Below, piece by piece: positions 36,101 to 45,204 of a stretch of DNA of 64,000 nt. Below the pieces are notes generated by a model, which worked only from the letters and a program-made list of their open reading frames with translations, had not been told where the DNA came from and made no database searches. The position numbers and the translations under genes are program-made. Each line of letters begins with the position of its first letter. Within the stretch, counting starts at the first letter, position 1. The DNA lies in NCBI RefSeq assembly GCF_035046485.1, contig NC_085138.1, positions 64,472,580-64,536,579 on the forward strand, in the 5' to 3' direction. This DNA comes from Aedes albopictus. Taxonomy: Eukaryota > Arthropoda > Insecta > Diptera > Culicidae.

Positions 36101-39100
36101 TTGGACACAGGAATCCATGCAAAAATCTTTAGATAAATTCATGAAAGTAATCTTCAATGGTCTCTTAGAATTGTGTCTAATGTCTGAAAGATTATTAAAA
36201 GCGGATCTAATTAGACTTTGCCGGGCGCAAACGTGTTTTGTGTTTCTCTGTGCGTGTCATTTTTGCACCTGCTTATCGAATGTTTTTCCAAAGTGAATTA
36301 CTGAAAATTGTGCTGAAACGTGGAATACTAAAAACTTTATCCAGATTTCATACCACCGATTCCTCAAGCAACTGCAAACTCTAATCACAAGGTCTGTGCA
36401 CTACAATCATGGCCAAATCAGTATTCGATGGATTCTTGGCCACAATCAATCAGCCGTAAGATCTGCACAATTACTTGAAAATCTTATGCAATCTATTCAT
36501 GATTAATGTATTCTCGTAGAGTTATTTATGACAATCGGGAAAGGGCCACCTCATTTTTTTCTCTTTTCAGAGAGCGAGTAATGGCGTTTGAACCTAGGCT
36601 TTCGATCCTGAACATGAGGGTCTCATCCCACAAATGTGAGAACTTCAACGGAGTGACAATAACCTTCCCAGCACTGTCACTTCCAACGTTTTTTTTTTAA
36701 TTTTTTTCTTTCTCTTTCTCTTTCTTGTTTTTTGTTATATATTATAAGTCACATACCATACGGAGCGGCTGACGGTAAATGTATTCAATGACGCTATACA
36801 GTAGGCCTGGCCGCTTCAATACTTGTAATGTATGTAATAATTGATAATGACACGAAAAATGATAAAGTTGCCGATTTTATCATTTTCCAGATTTTTTTCC
36901 AAGAGATATCTGTGTATGTAGACTTGATTAGATTAAACTAATGCCTGAAGGAATATTAAGAATTTCTTGAGGTTTTTCCTTAACGAAACTACGGTGAAAT
37001 TATTGGAGGAATTTATATACGAATACTTGGAAAAATGCCTAAGAGAATTTCAATACGAAGGAATTCCCAAAGAAAAACCAGACGAGAACCAAGGATTTTC
37101 TAACAGAATCTTTTTTTTTTATTTATGTGTATTTTAACTTAGATGCTAATTCTTCACTCATTCTAACAGAATCCTTGGAAGAACACTCAAAGAGATTTGA
37201 AGAGAAACCCTCCGAGGAATTTCAAAATCATGCCCAGCATGAATTTCCGAAGGAATCTTTGAAAATAAAATCTCAAATGGTAACCAGACTCAATTCGCAA
37301 AGAAATCTCAGAAACAATCCTTAAAGAATTCTCAGTTCAAGTCTTAAAATAATTTCTAAAAGAATTCAAGGAAGGACAACTATGTTTATTTATAGCTTAT
37401 TGTAGGTAGAGATTTCTTTGAGATTATTCAAGATATGTTCTGCATGGGTATTTTAGGAAATACTGTTTTTATCTTTATTAATAAGATTTAAGCCCTAGGC
37501 TAGTTGTTTTCGAGACCCACGCTGTACTTTCTATCCGAAGGAAAAACTCACATTTCGTGTGATTGTCGGGAATGGGATTCGATCGCTGGCCCACGGATTG
37601 TCACGTGCTTTGTGATTGTCACCACATCAGGTCCACTCCATTGAAAAGTAAAGCAATATGTTCAAACTACGCAACATAGTCGTAATGCAATTGAGACCGA
37701 TAAAACTAATATGTGACCCAATTATGTTGAACATCAGCTGTATTTGTCAAATACCTATTTCATTTTTTTTTTCATTTCTATCTTTCTTACAGACTTCCAA
37801 GACATCCACGTGATGATCTTCATCGGTTTCGGCTTTCTGATGACGTTCCTCAAGCGGTACGGCTTCAGTGCCACTGGTCTGAATCTGCTGGTCGCATCCC
37901 TCGCAATCCAATGGGCCATCGTCATGCGCGGCTGCTACGTCATGGAAGGCGGAAAAATTCCTCTGTCGTTGGACAGCCTCATTGGTGCGGATATTGCCGC
38001 TGCCGCCGTGCTGATCAGCATGGGAGCTCTACTGGGTCGGACAACGCCGATGCAGCTGCTGGTAATGACCATTTGTGAAATTGCTGTTTTCGCAGCGAAC
38101 GAGTACCTGCAGGTTGATCTGATGAGGATCGCCGATGTCGGAGGATCGATCACGGTGCATGCCTTCGGAGCTTACTTCGGACTTGCAGTGAGCTTCGCTT
38201 TGCGGCCAAGCAAAGAAGACGCCAAAACTGGACCCATGGAGGGTTCGTCGTACGGTTCGGATATCACTGCCATGATTGGGACGATTTTCCTGTGGATCTT
38301 TTGGCCGAGTTTCAATTCGGCACTGGTTGATGGAGCCGATCAGGAACGTGCTATCATCAATACCTATCTATCGCTGGCGGGTGCAACTGTCATTACTTTT
38401 GTAATGTCGATTATGGTGAGCCACGAGAAGAAGTTCGATATGGTCCACGTGCAAAACTCAACCTTGGCGGGAGGCGTTGCCGTGGGATCGGTTTGTAATT
38501 TACTGATACATCCATTCGGTGCTGTGCTGGTAGGAGTAATTGCCGGAGTGATCTCCGTTCTTGGATATCGGTTCCTCACGGTAAGGCAAAAGATGGTCAT
38601 ACTGGAATCTTTAGTGTATCACTAACAGGGGAATTGTTTTTTCAGCCAGCAATGCTGTCGAAGCTACGCATTTCTGACACATGTGGTGTGAATAATTTGC
38701 ACGGCATGCCAGCTCTACTATCGGCCGTTTTCTCTGCCATCTATGCATCTGTAGCAACAACCGAAGTTTACGGAAATTCATTGACCACCATATTTCCAGC
38801 AATGAAACAAAACTCCTCGCTGACGGAGGAGGATTTGCACGGAATGGTTATTGGAGTATGATACATTACGAAGGCTGAATGTTTACTTCATGAATCATGA
38901 ACTAATACCGACTTTCCATTGTAGGGTTACGGACGAAGTGCTGCTATGCAAGGAGCTTACCAATTGTCGGCCATCTCACTCACAGTTCTTATCGCCATTG
39001 TCGGAGGTCTCTCTACAGGTAATCATTAGACTTTTCCAAATGTAGCAACAAGAAATCTAGAAAATTTCGGTTCACCAAGCTTTGTTTCAACTTTGATTCA

Positions 39101-39228
39101 CAGGTTTAGTGCTGCGGTCACCGATGATGCGTCAACTGGAGAAGGAAGAGCATCACATAGATGATGTCTGCTGGGAAACTCCCGCTGAATCGGACACTGA
39201 AGAACCATCCACTAACTTATGCCAGTAA
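26977..39228 (+). CDS. Rh50: Rh50-type ammonium transporter, gene B (complete, five exons)
   Basis: Exons 26977-27145, 37793-38580, 38646-38855, 38925-39018 and 39104-39228 add to 1386 nt, 461 aa plus stop, with GT-AG introns and compatible phases throughout. Residues 9-29 form the first membrane helix, and the first extracellular loop has two N-glycosylation sequons (Asn30-Tyr-Ser, Asn41-Ala-Thr), as in animal Rh glycoproteins. FQDIHVM starts at 58. Asp171 and His179 (DVGGSITVH) and His338 (NNLHG) correspond to the pore Asp and twin His of RhCG; Phe222 matches the inner gate Phe, whereas the outer gate position is Ile124. The protein should sit in the plasma membrane and pass NH3/NH4+. In mosquitoes such channels matter for nitrogen waste after blood feeding (family knowledge). 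It lies 15 kb downstream of paralogue A on the same strand. Confidence 0.95.
27146..29172. other. Start of Rh50 gene B intron 1, no nested gene seen
   Basis: Mostly AT-rich single-copy sequence. A GC-richer patch (GGCACGGCGGCGACACCGGC, 28057-28076) and a few GGAATCC-like units near 28670-28900 stand out. No splice-compatible exon or RNA gene was recognised. Confidence 0.4.
29173..30093. mobile_element. 921-bp foldback element with about 280-bp arms, TA target site
   Basis: Left arm 29173 to about 29460 and right arm about 29815-30093 are imperfect reverse complements, starting CAGGGGATGGCCAAAATGTT. TA flanks both ends (29171-29172 and 30094-30095). No transposase. It fits a Tc1/mariner-type MITE and lies in intron 1 of Rh50 gene B. 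Confidence 0.82.
30225..30405 (-). mobile_element. tRNA-headed SINE (second family)
   Basis: Read on the minus strand: GGGCTTCGTGGCCGAGCAGA (A-box region) and GGTGGGTTCGATTCCCGC (B box), followed by a body with AAAACTTTTCGTCAAACGG. The long gap between the boxes resembles a tRNA-Leu or tRNA-Ser origin. Confidence 0.6.
30750..30985. repeat. Fragment of a transposon-like repeat with G-run
   Basis: Starts near CAGTAGCGTAGCCAGAAATT, a terminal sequence I have seen commonly in insect repeats, and ends near a run of eleven G at 30963-30973. The second end was not identified. Confidence 0.35.
31115..31668 (+). repeat. 277-bp tandem duplication at a LINE 5' end
   Basis: 31115-31391 and 31392-31668 are near-identical direct copies (differences near 31155/31432 and 31369/31646). 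Each carries about 220 bp of local sequence plus the first 57 bp of the LINE fragment that continues at 31669, so the duplication happened after the LINE inserted. Confidence 0.88.
31611..33320 (+). mobile_element. RTE-like LINE fragment B (5'-truncated, frameshifted)
   Basis: Reverse transcriptase blocks are spread over several frames: VTCPIHKKGDHLECENFRAI, GSYQAGFIDGRSTTDQIF, the FADD catalytic box (about 32497) intact as VCFADDIYII, then KTKYMLVGGTEHDR, YLGSLLTADNKVS and the C-terminal KTLIRPVDLYGHETW. Small deletions relative to copy C (near 31715 and 31910) break the frame. The 3' end is AAATAAATGTATGTA, a short tandem tail that continues at 35241 beyond a nested transposon. The RTE assignment rests on the protein style and this tail and is tentative. 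Confidence 0.82.
33321..35240. mobile_element. 1.92 kb Tc1/mariner-type element inserted in a LINE tail
   Basis: Perfect 27-bp terminal inverted repeats start CAGTATGACCCATAAAAAAA. TA flanks both ends (33319-33320 and 35241-35242) and the LINE's TGTA tail resumes after it. No transposase frame above about 70 codons, so it is non-autonomous or dead. It holds a second foldback element at about 34065-34785. Confidence 0.85.
34065..34785. mobile_element. Foldback element nested within the 33321-35240 transposon
   Basis: Arms of about 200 bp are inverted: for example AACTCCTGTATACTTTTTGA on the left pairs with the complement near 34725-34750, and CATACGATTTACTATGGGGA pairs with 34628-34650. The exact ends and target duplication are unclear. 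Confidence 0.65.
35290..35515. repeat. Short repeat rich in TTTACCGAA motifs, inverted ends
   Basis: TTACCGAA or its complement occurs about eight times within 220 bp. The two ends (CACACTATTTTACCGAAATC and the complement of GATTTCGGTAAAAATTACCG...GTGTA) pair, suggesting a small MITE. Confidence 0.5.
35650..36160. repeat. Degenerate GGAATTTC-type repeat array
   Basis: Decayed units such as AGAAGAATTTCTGGAAGAATTTC, same family as 21960-23440, inside intron 1 of Rh50 gene B. Confidence 0.6.
36161..36944. other. Intron sequence, nothing recognised
   Basis: Contains a pyrimidine-rich stretch (36690-36735) and a 64-codon frame with no known similarity. No transposon ends found. Confidence 0.35.
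36945..37370. repeat. Short degenerate repeat array in intron 1 of gene B
   Basis: Weak units of the AAGGAATCTTTGAAAATAA / GGAAGAACACTCAAAGAG kind, related to the longer arrays. Confidence 0.4.
37480..37650 (-). mobile_element. tRNA-headed SINE, same family as 58097-58273
   Basis: On the minus strand it reads GGACCTGATGTGGTGACAAT, CGATCGAATCCCATTCCCGA, ATGTGAGTTTTTCCTTCGG and AGCGTGGGTCTCGAAAACAA, collinear with the better-defined copy at 58097. It sits about 150 bp before exon 2 of Rh50 gene B. Confidence 0.7.
37793..38580 (+). CDS. Rh50: Rh50 gene B, exon 2
   Basis: The 788-nt exon follows TTTCTTACAG and precedes GTAAGG. It holds residues 57-319, most of the membrane channel, including Asp171, His179 and Phe222. 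Naive frames that begin at 37744 include intron sequence. Confidence 0.95.
38646..38855 (+). CDS. Rh50: Rh50 gene B, exon 3
   Basis: The 210-nt exon lies between TTTTTCAG and GTATGA. It encodes PAMLSKLRISDTCGVNNLHG onward with His338. Confidence 0.93.
38925..39018 (+). CDS. Rh50: Rh50 gene B, exon 4
   Basis: The 94-nt exon lies between CATTGTAG and GTAATC. It encodes the last membrane helix (GYGRSAAMQGAYQLSAIS to VGGLSTG). Confidence 0.92.
39104..39228 (+). CDS. Rh50: Rh50 gene B, exon 5
   Basis: The 125-nt coding exon follows GATTCACAG. It encodes the cytoplasmic tail (GLVLRSPMMRQLEKEEHHID to NLCQ) and ends TAA. Only one terminal exon is apparent, unlike gene A. Confidence 0.92.
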
Positions 39229-39449
39229 CGGTGTGCAACGGTAGGGCTCGTGGTTCTGGCTAAAGTCTACGCTCCATACAAATTACGAAAGTTTTGTATG
39301 GGCAAAATCCTATGTACGAGGAGGAAGGGTGCTTTGAGTTGGCCAAAAATGAGTATACGAAGTTTATGACAGCACCCTATGAGTTTTATCATAAGCAAAT
39401 CTATTTTAGATCTTATTTGTTTAAATTGTACAGTTGTTTAGAAACGTCA

Positions 39450-39455
39450 AATAAA
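39450..39455 (+). terminator. Poly(A) signal of Rh50 gene B
   Basis: AATAAA lies 222 bases after the stop codon. Confidence 0.55.
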
Positions 39456-39714
39456 GAATCAAGATCATCAGCATATGTAAAACAATAGATAAAAAGGTAC
39501 ATTCATGTTAACCTTATTTCAAATTTCACTGTGTCTCATTTTTTGCAATTCAAGGTTGAAGAAGCTCTTATTGGCATAAGTGCATAAGTGTTTGCTTTGA
39601 AAACCAATTCTTCTGCAAAACAATTTCTCAGTGAAATTTTCATTTTTTAAATGTTAATGGTGACGATTATGTCAATGATGACTTTTTCAACCATTACAAA
39701 AAGAAATCGACGAA

Positions 39715-40010
39715 TACCGTTATAGTTATTTATGTAACGAGTTGCAAAAAGTTGATTTTTTCAGCACGGGTCGTACATTTAAATTGGGTAAATACGAAGA
39801 ATGCTGAAAAAATCGAGTTTTGCAACGAGTTACACACAAAATTTTATGCAATCATTTTTTTCATAATGCAACTCATTTGAGCTGCATAATGTTCATAATG
39901 CAACTCAAATGAGTTGCATTATGATAATAATACAACTATTTTTTCATTATGCAACTCATAACAGTTGCATAACGAATCAGTTCGGAAAAACTGGCCATTA
40001 TGATATCAAA
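39715..40010. mobile_element. Palindromic MITE-like element downstream of Rh50 gene B
   Basis: TGTAACGAGTTGCAAAA (39733) is mirrored by TTTTGCAACGAGTTACA (39818). The following 150 bp contains five or more copies of ATAATGCAACTCA or its complement, forming nested palindromes. Confidence 0.6.
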
Positions 40011-41695
40011 ATGAGTTAGATAAAATTTAAATTATGATACTGAATTGCATAAAATTTACTATAATCTCTTGAAGTTCGAGGGCCATAGGTGTACAAGGAT
40101 TTAAGCCTATCGACATTATAAACCACTCATCCACCACTCGTCGTTACCACCTTATTCAATCATCAGGGTCATGTATGTCAGCTTTAATCCCAGATTTATA
40201 TCACACAGGCACGTCCCCAGTTGGTGTGAACCTGTGAAAACGTGGTGCAAAAAGTATCACTTGAACTTCCACACTTCACCTATTCGATTTATATCTAGGT
40301 ATATAGAGACAACAAATATGGCAAATAAATTCTCTAAATTACTCGAGTAAACTGTGCGGAAGCATGAGGGCAGAATGGGGAGTGCTGCGAAAACTGCAAG
40401 AAACAGCAATGGGTAGCTTCCCAGCAGTGATTGCGAATCTAGGCTCCAGCGCAATGTACATTAATCTAATTTGGCGCAAAGTTACAGGTGTATCAAGAAA
40501 TAAACGTAAAATTTACTTTCAGTGCTATTTTCAACTTATCAGGAAGCTGGTAGCTGATTAATGGTTAAAAGTATTATGCCAAACAACGTTTTTGTTCTGG
40601 AAAGCCTTAACCATTATGTTATTTTTCAACAGCGTACACTGTAGTACAATCTACATGCGTTCCTAATAGTAGGAAATTAGTACGCCAGAAAATAGGATTG
40701 ACCCATTGACATCGAGCTTCCGACATAGCATGGCGTACCATCTATGTGTATAAGAATGCACAGACCAAACTACATTCGCATACTAAAAGCACCCGACATG
40801 GCTGCAGGACATTTGTTGGATTGCAGAATCACATGCCGGACATTGTATATAAGCTTGCCATCAATTCAATTAGATTTGGTGTTTGCAAACAATCTACTGG
40901 CATTTCGCGTGGATAAGCCTCATGTTGAGCCGGAAACAGTCTGTATATACGTATACCTGACAGATGGTCAAAAATTGAGCAAATGTTAGTAAAACTGTGA
41001 TTTTCAATCAGTAAACTAGCTCGTAGGATACCTAGTAGAAATTTCACTTTCAAATCACTAAAAATAAACAGCCCAGATTTTTTAAACCCCTAAACAGGTC
41101 GCCTCAATACGCGATACAATAGTTTAGTCACTAATTGTAGTCGCTTCTTCCCCGGCAGAACACCACCACTCCAAAAAAGAACTATGCTCGTTCAAAGCAA
41201 TAATGCAGTGCATCAACCACGCGAACGAACGCCGTGTGTACGAGAGGTACGTTGTACGCCAGGCCAAAGAAGCCATAAAGTGATGGTTGCTAATTTTCCA
41301 ATAACACCGTTGGTTGTGTATTGTTGAGAAGTGAGTAAAAGTCGAGAACCAAATCAGCTCCGACCAGTGAGCTCTTCGGTGGAAGTGGAATTCCTAAGGT
41401 GTGCCCAACTACTAGTCGGTTATGAAGATTAATTAAAAACTCCCATCGACGAACGAAGCTCGAACTTTAAATTTAAAAAAAATCGAAAGAATCCAGTGCG
41501 CAAGTACTGTAAACGACGGCACACAATGAAAACTCGACGAGAACTCAGTCGATGTTGAAAAAAGAATGCGTTATAAAATAAAGATCACCAATCACGGTCC
41601 TACATTTTCAAATTCCATTGTAATTGTTAGAAGCCAATGAAAATTATGTTGTAGTTCTAGATCGACCTTTTTTCGAAAATTGACGAATTCATTTG
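40011..41695. other. Intergenic DNA, no gene recognised
   Basis: Short frames only. ATTGTATATAAGCTTG near 40844 resembles a TATA box, and the region 41150-41450 is less AT-rich, but no coding exon follows. Confidence 0.4.
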
Positions 41696-41699
41696 TTGA

Positions 41700-43110
41700 T
41701 AGACGGGCTTGGTGGTCTAGTGGCTACCGCTTCTGATTTATATGCAGAAGGTCCTGGGTTCAATCAATCACATCGTAGTGTGTCATGAACAAAAGTAGAC
41801 GTGAAAATTGTGTGCTCCCGTTTTCGACATGTCAAAGTGTAAGCAGTTGAATTTCAAGTGACTGTACTATGCTGATTGAGATCAGGAGAAGACCTTTGGC
41901 TGGTTTGATCTTCGTTCGGGGATTGGGGGGACCAAAGGCGGGCGTTTTGGTGCTTGTTTATCGTCTGCAGGGAATGTTGTCACCTCCAGAATTCACGTCG
42001 GCCGATAGTGCATTTCGATCGGAAAAAGGAACTGTTTGAAGTGGACAAGGCTAACAGGGAAGGGTAATCATGATTTGCACAGTTGGTAAGTCCGTTTCAT
42101 GCTGAACAATGTGTTGAATTTGCTGGTCCACAATGTTTTACCTTTTTCAAGAGACTGGCCTTCTCAATCTATGGAGACGATTGGGTTGATGTTCCTCGAC
42201 GTTGCGCACTAATTTATTAAATCTTTTTGGCCACATAAATTGGGCCGAGGTGTCGGATTGCGCCAACTTAGTCACTTGGTTTGTCTACATTGTGAAAGCT
42301 ATACTCTTCAGGTGCCATGGGCGTCCTGAAATTCAATAACTGCTAACGCAAATCTTTCTTGACAATGTAGTCTGCGTCGGTGATCTCTCTGACCGCTGCC
42401 AACCCAAATATGGGCCGAAAATTATGCATTATTCCGTGTTGAATTTTGCAGTTATTCGGCAAACTTAGGGGCTGTTATAAAACAACAAAATTATTGCTTT
42501 TATGATTGATTTGCATGATTCTCCATTGTTGTTATTGATTAGTAAAATTCAATCATTTAATACTTGGTGCAGACTATAATTTGTTTTGCTATTTGTTTTC
42601 GGCCAACTTTATTGAAGCTTAAACCAACAGTGTTTGTATTGATTGGGTAGATATACCAATTAATAGTTATCTTATCTAACATTCCATTGTTTTTGTATTA
42701 TAATATATCACAATTTTTATATTCATATGACGGGGTTTACACACACACAGGGGGGGTAGCCTAAGGGAGTTAAATGAACTGATGCCCGGACTTAAGTTCG
42801 TGGAGTAGCCAGACTTTTGTCATGAGATAGCAACTTTATGTTGACTACCGAAGGAATTCAGCAATTTTAACTCACCCTGCTACATCAAACCATCAGGTAG
42901 ATCATTCCCTCCCGGAGTGATTCTGCAGCCATAGGTAATCCTTGCGATGATGGTGGGTACACTTCAATCATCATCATCATCATCATCAGAAGGTCCTGGG
43001 TTCAATCAATGGCCCGTCCCTTTCCTCCTACTTTGTATTATTCTATAAACTTTCTCTCTGCTCTCTACATATACAACTCATGTACGGTACAATTCATGAA
43101 TGTACAACGA
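41700..43110 (+). mobile_element. tRNA-headed SINE split by a retroelement insertion
   Basis: The head GGGCTTGGTGGTCTAGTGGC with the B-box-like GGTCCTGGGTTCAATC lies at 41704-41765. The body (GGCCCGTCCCTTTCCTCCTA, then CTTTCTCTCTGCTCTCTACA) resumes at 43011. The two parts read as one SINE once 41769-43010 is removed. Confidence 0.75.
41769..42986 (+). mobile_element. 1.2 kb retroelement insertion with 24-bp target duplication and (ATC)n tail
   Basis: The SINE segment CAGAAGGTCCTGGGTTCAAT plus CAAT occurs at 41745-41768 and again at 42987-43010, flanking the insert. The insert ends in seven or so ATC repeats (about 42966-42986). A long target duplication plus a simple 3' tail is the mark of target-primed reverse transcription. 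No frame above about 60 codons is present, so it is a 5'-truncated LINE 3' region or a non-autonomous element of unknown family. Confidence 0.75.
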
Positions 43111-43114
43111 TGTA

Positions 43115-45200
43115 CGGTACCGGCGACCGCCACGATACAACCTAGAGCGACTAAAACAACCGGATGTCGCCTCAGCATGCGCGCAGAATCTCGAGGCCGC
43201 GTTGCCAGACGAGAGCGAGCTCGATGAGGCCCCTCTAGAGGACTGCTGGAGTATAGTGAAAGCAGCCATCAACGACGCAGCCGAGAGCACCATCGGGTAC
43301 GTGGAACAAAATCGACGGAACGAATGGTTCGACGAAGAGTGCAGAACGGTTTTGGAGGAGAAGAACGCAGCGAGGGCGGTAATGCAGCAGCAAGGGATTC
43401 GACAGAACGTGGAACGTTAGAAACAGAAGCGGAAACAGCAGACCCGCCTCTTTCGGGAGAAAAAGTGCCGCCTGGAAGAAGCGGAGTGTGAAGAAATAGA
43501 ACGGCTGTGCCGTTCCCAAGAAACACGGAAGTTCTATCAGAAGCTCAACGCATCCCGCAACGGCTTCGTGCCGCGAACCGAAATATGCATGGATAAATAC
43601 GGAGGCCTCTTGACGGACGGACGTGAGGTGATCGAAATGTGGAAGCAGCACCTCGATCAGCAACTGAACGGCGTGGAGAACTTAGGCACGGGAGCTCACG
43701 ACAACGGAGGAAATGACGACGCCAGTGCAGCGGAGGACGGAAATGAACCAACTCTCACGCTGAGGGAAGTTAAGGATGTCATTCATCAGCTCAAAACCAA
43801 CAAAGCAGCTGGTAAGGATGGTATCGCAGCTGAACTCATCAAGATGGGCCCAGAAAACTTGGCCACTTGTCTGCATCGGCTGATAGTCAGGATCTGGGAA
43901 ATCGAACAGCTACCGGAGGAGTGGAAGGAAGGGATAATCTGCTCCATTCACAAGAAAGGCGACCATTTGGAATGTGAGAACTTCAGGGCGATCACTATTT
44001 TGAATGCTGCTTACAAAGTGCTATCCCAGGTTATCTTTCGTCGCCTGTCACCTAAAACGAATGAGTTCGTGGGAAGTTATCAAGCCGGCTTCGTCGACGG
44101 CCGATCGACAACGGACCACATCTTTACCGTACGGCAAAACCTCCAGAAATGCCGTGAATACCAGGTCCCAACGCATCACATGTTCATCGACTTCAAAGCA
44201 GCATACGACAGTATCGACCGCGCAGAGCTATGGAGAATCATGGACGAAAACGGCTTTACTGGGAAGCTGACTAGACTGATTAAAGCAACGATGGACGGTG
44301 TGTAAAACTGCGTAAGGGTTTCGGGTGAACTATCCGGTTCATTCGAATCTCGCCGGGAACTGCGACAAGGTGATGGACTCTCATGCCTATTCTTCAACAT
44401 CGCTCTAGAAGGTGTGATGCGACGAGCCGGGCTCAACAGCCGGGGAACGATTTTTACAAAATCCGGACAATTTGTGTGCTTTGAGGACGACATGGATATT
44501 ATTGCCAGAACATTTGGAACGGTGGCAGAGCTGTACACCCGCCTGAAACGCGAATGTCTCAAAAACAAAGTACATGCTGGTAGGCGGAACCGAACACGAC
44601 CGGATCCGTCCGGGTAGTAATGTTACGATATACGGGGATACTTTCGAGGTGGTGGAGGAATTCGTCTACCTCGGATCCTTACTGACGGCTGACAACAACG
44701 TGAGCCGTGAAATTCGGAGGCGCATCATCAGCAGAAGTCGGGCCTACTACGGGCTCCAGAAGAAACTGCGGTCGAAAAAGATTCACCCATGCACCAAATG
44801 CACCATATACAAAACGCTAATAAGACCGGTGGTCCTCTACGGACACGAGACATGGACCATGCTCGAGGAGGACCTGTAAGCACTCGGAGTTTTCGAGCGA
44901 CGCGTGTTAAGGACTATCTTCGGCGGTGTGTAATCCGGAAGGATACGCTGGGCAGAGCATGTTACAAGAATACCGGATAACAACTCTGCAAAATTGGTGT
45001 TCACGACTCATCCGGTTGACGCAAGAAGGCGTGGACTGCAGAGAGCACGATAGGCGGACCAGGTGGAGCGTGACTTGGCGAGCATTGGGCGTGACCGAGG
45101 ATATGGAGAGTGGCAGCCACGAACCGAGTATTTTGACGTATTAATGTTGATAATGTCTTATCTTAAAAGTGATGTTGAGCAAATAAATGTATGTATGTAT
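43115..45200 (+). mobile_element. RTE-like LINE copy C (best preserved in window)
   Basis: The frame 43568-44305 covers GGLLTDGREVIEMWKQHL, KAAGKDGIAAELIKMGP, IHKKGDHLECENFRAITI, GSYQAGFVDGRSTTDHIF and FIDFKAAYDSIDRAELWRIM, then a TAA at 44303-44305. Later pieces carry the catalytic box changed from FADD to FEDD (about 44481-44492), KYMLVGGTEHDR in a shifted frame, EFVYLGSLLTADNNVS and ETWTMLEEDL. There is a deletion near 44550 and another near 44925. The 3' end is AAATAAATGTATGTATGTAT at about 45179-45200. The clade is inferred, not proven. Confidence 0.82.
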
Positions 45201-45204
45201 CGAC

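Noticed and set aside
40844..40860. TATA-like TATATAAGC as a promoter
   Set aside because: No plausible exon follows, and AT-rich DNA yields such motifs by chance.
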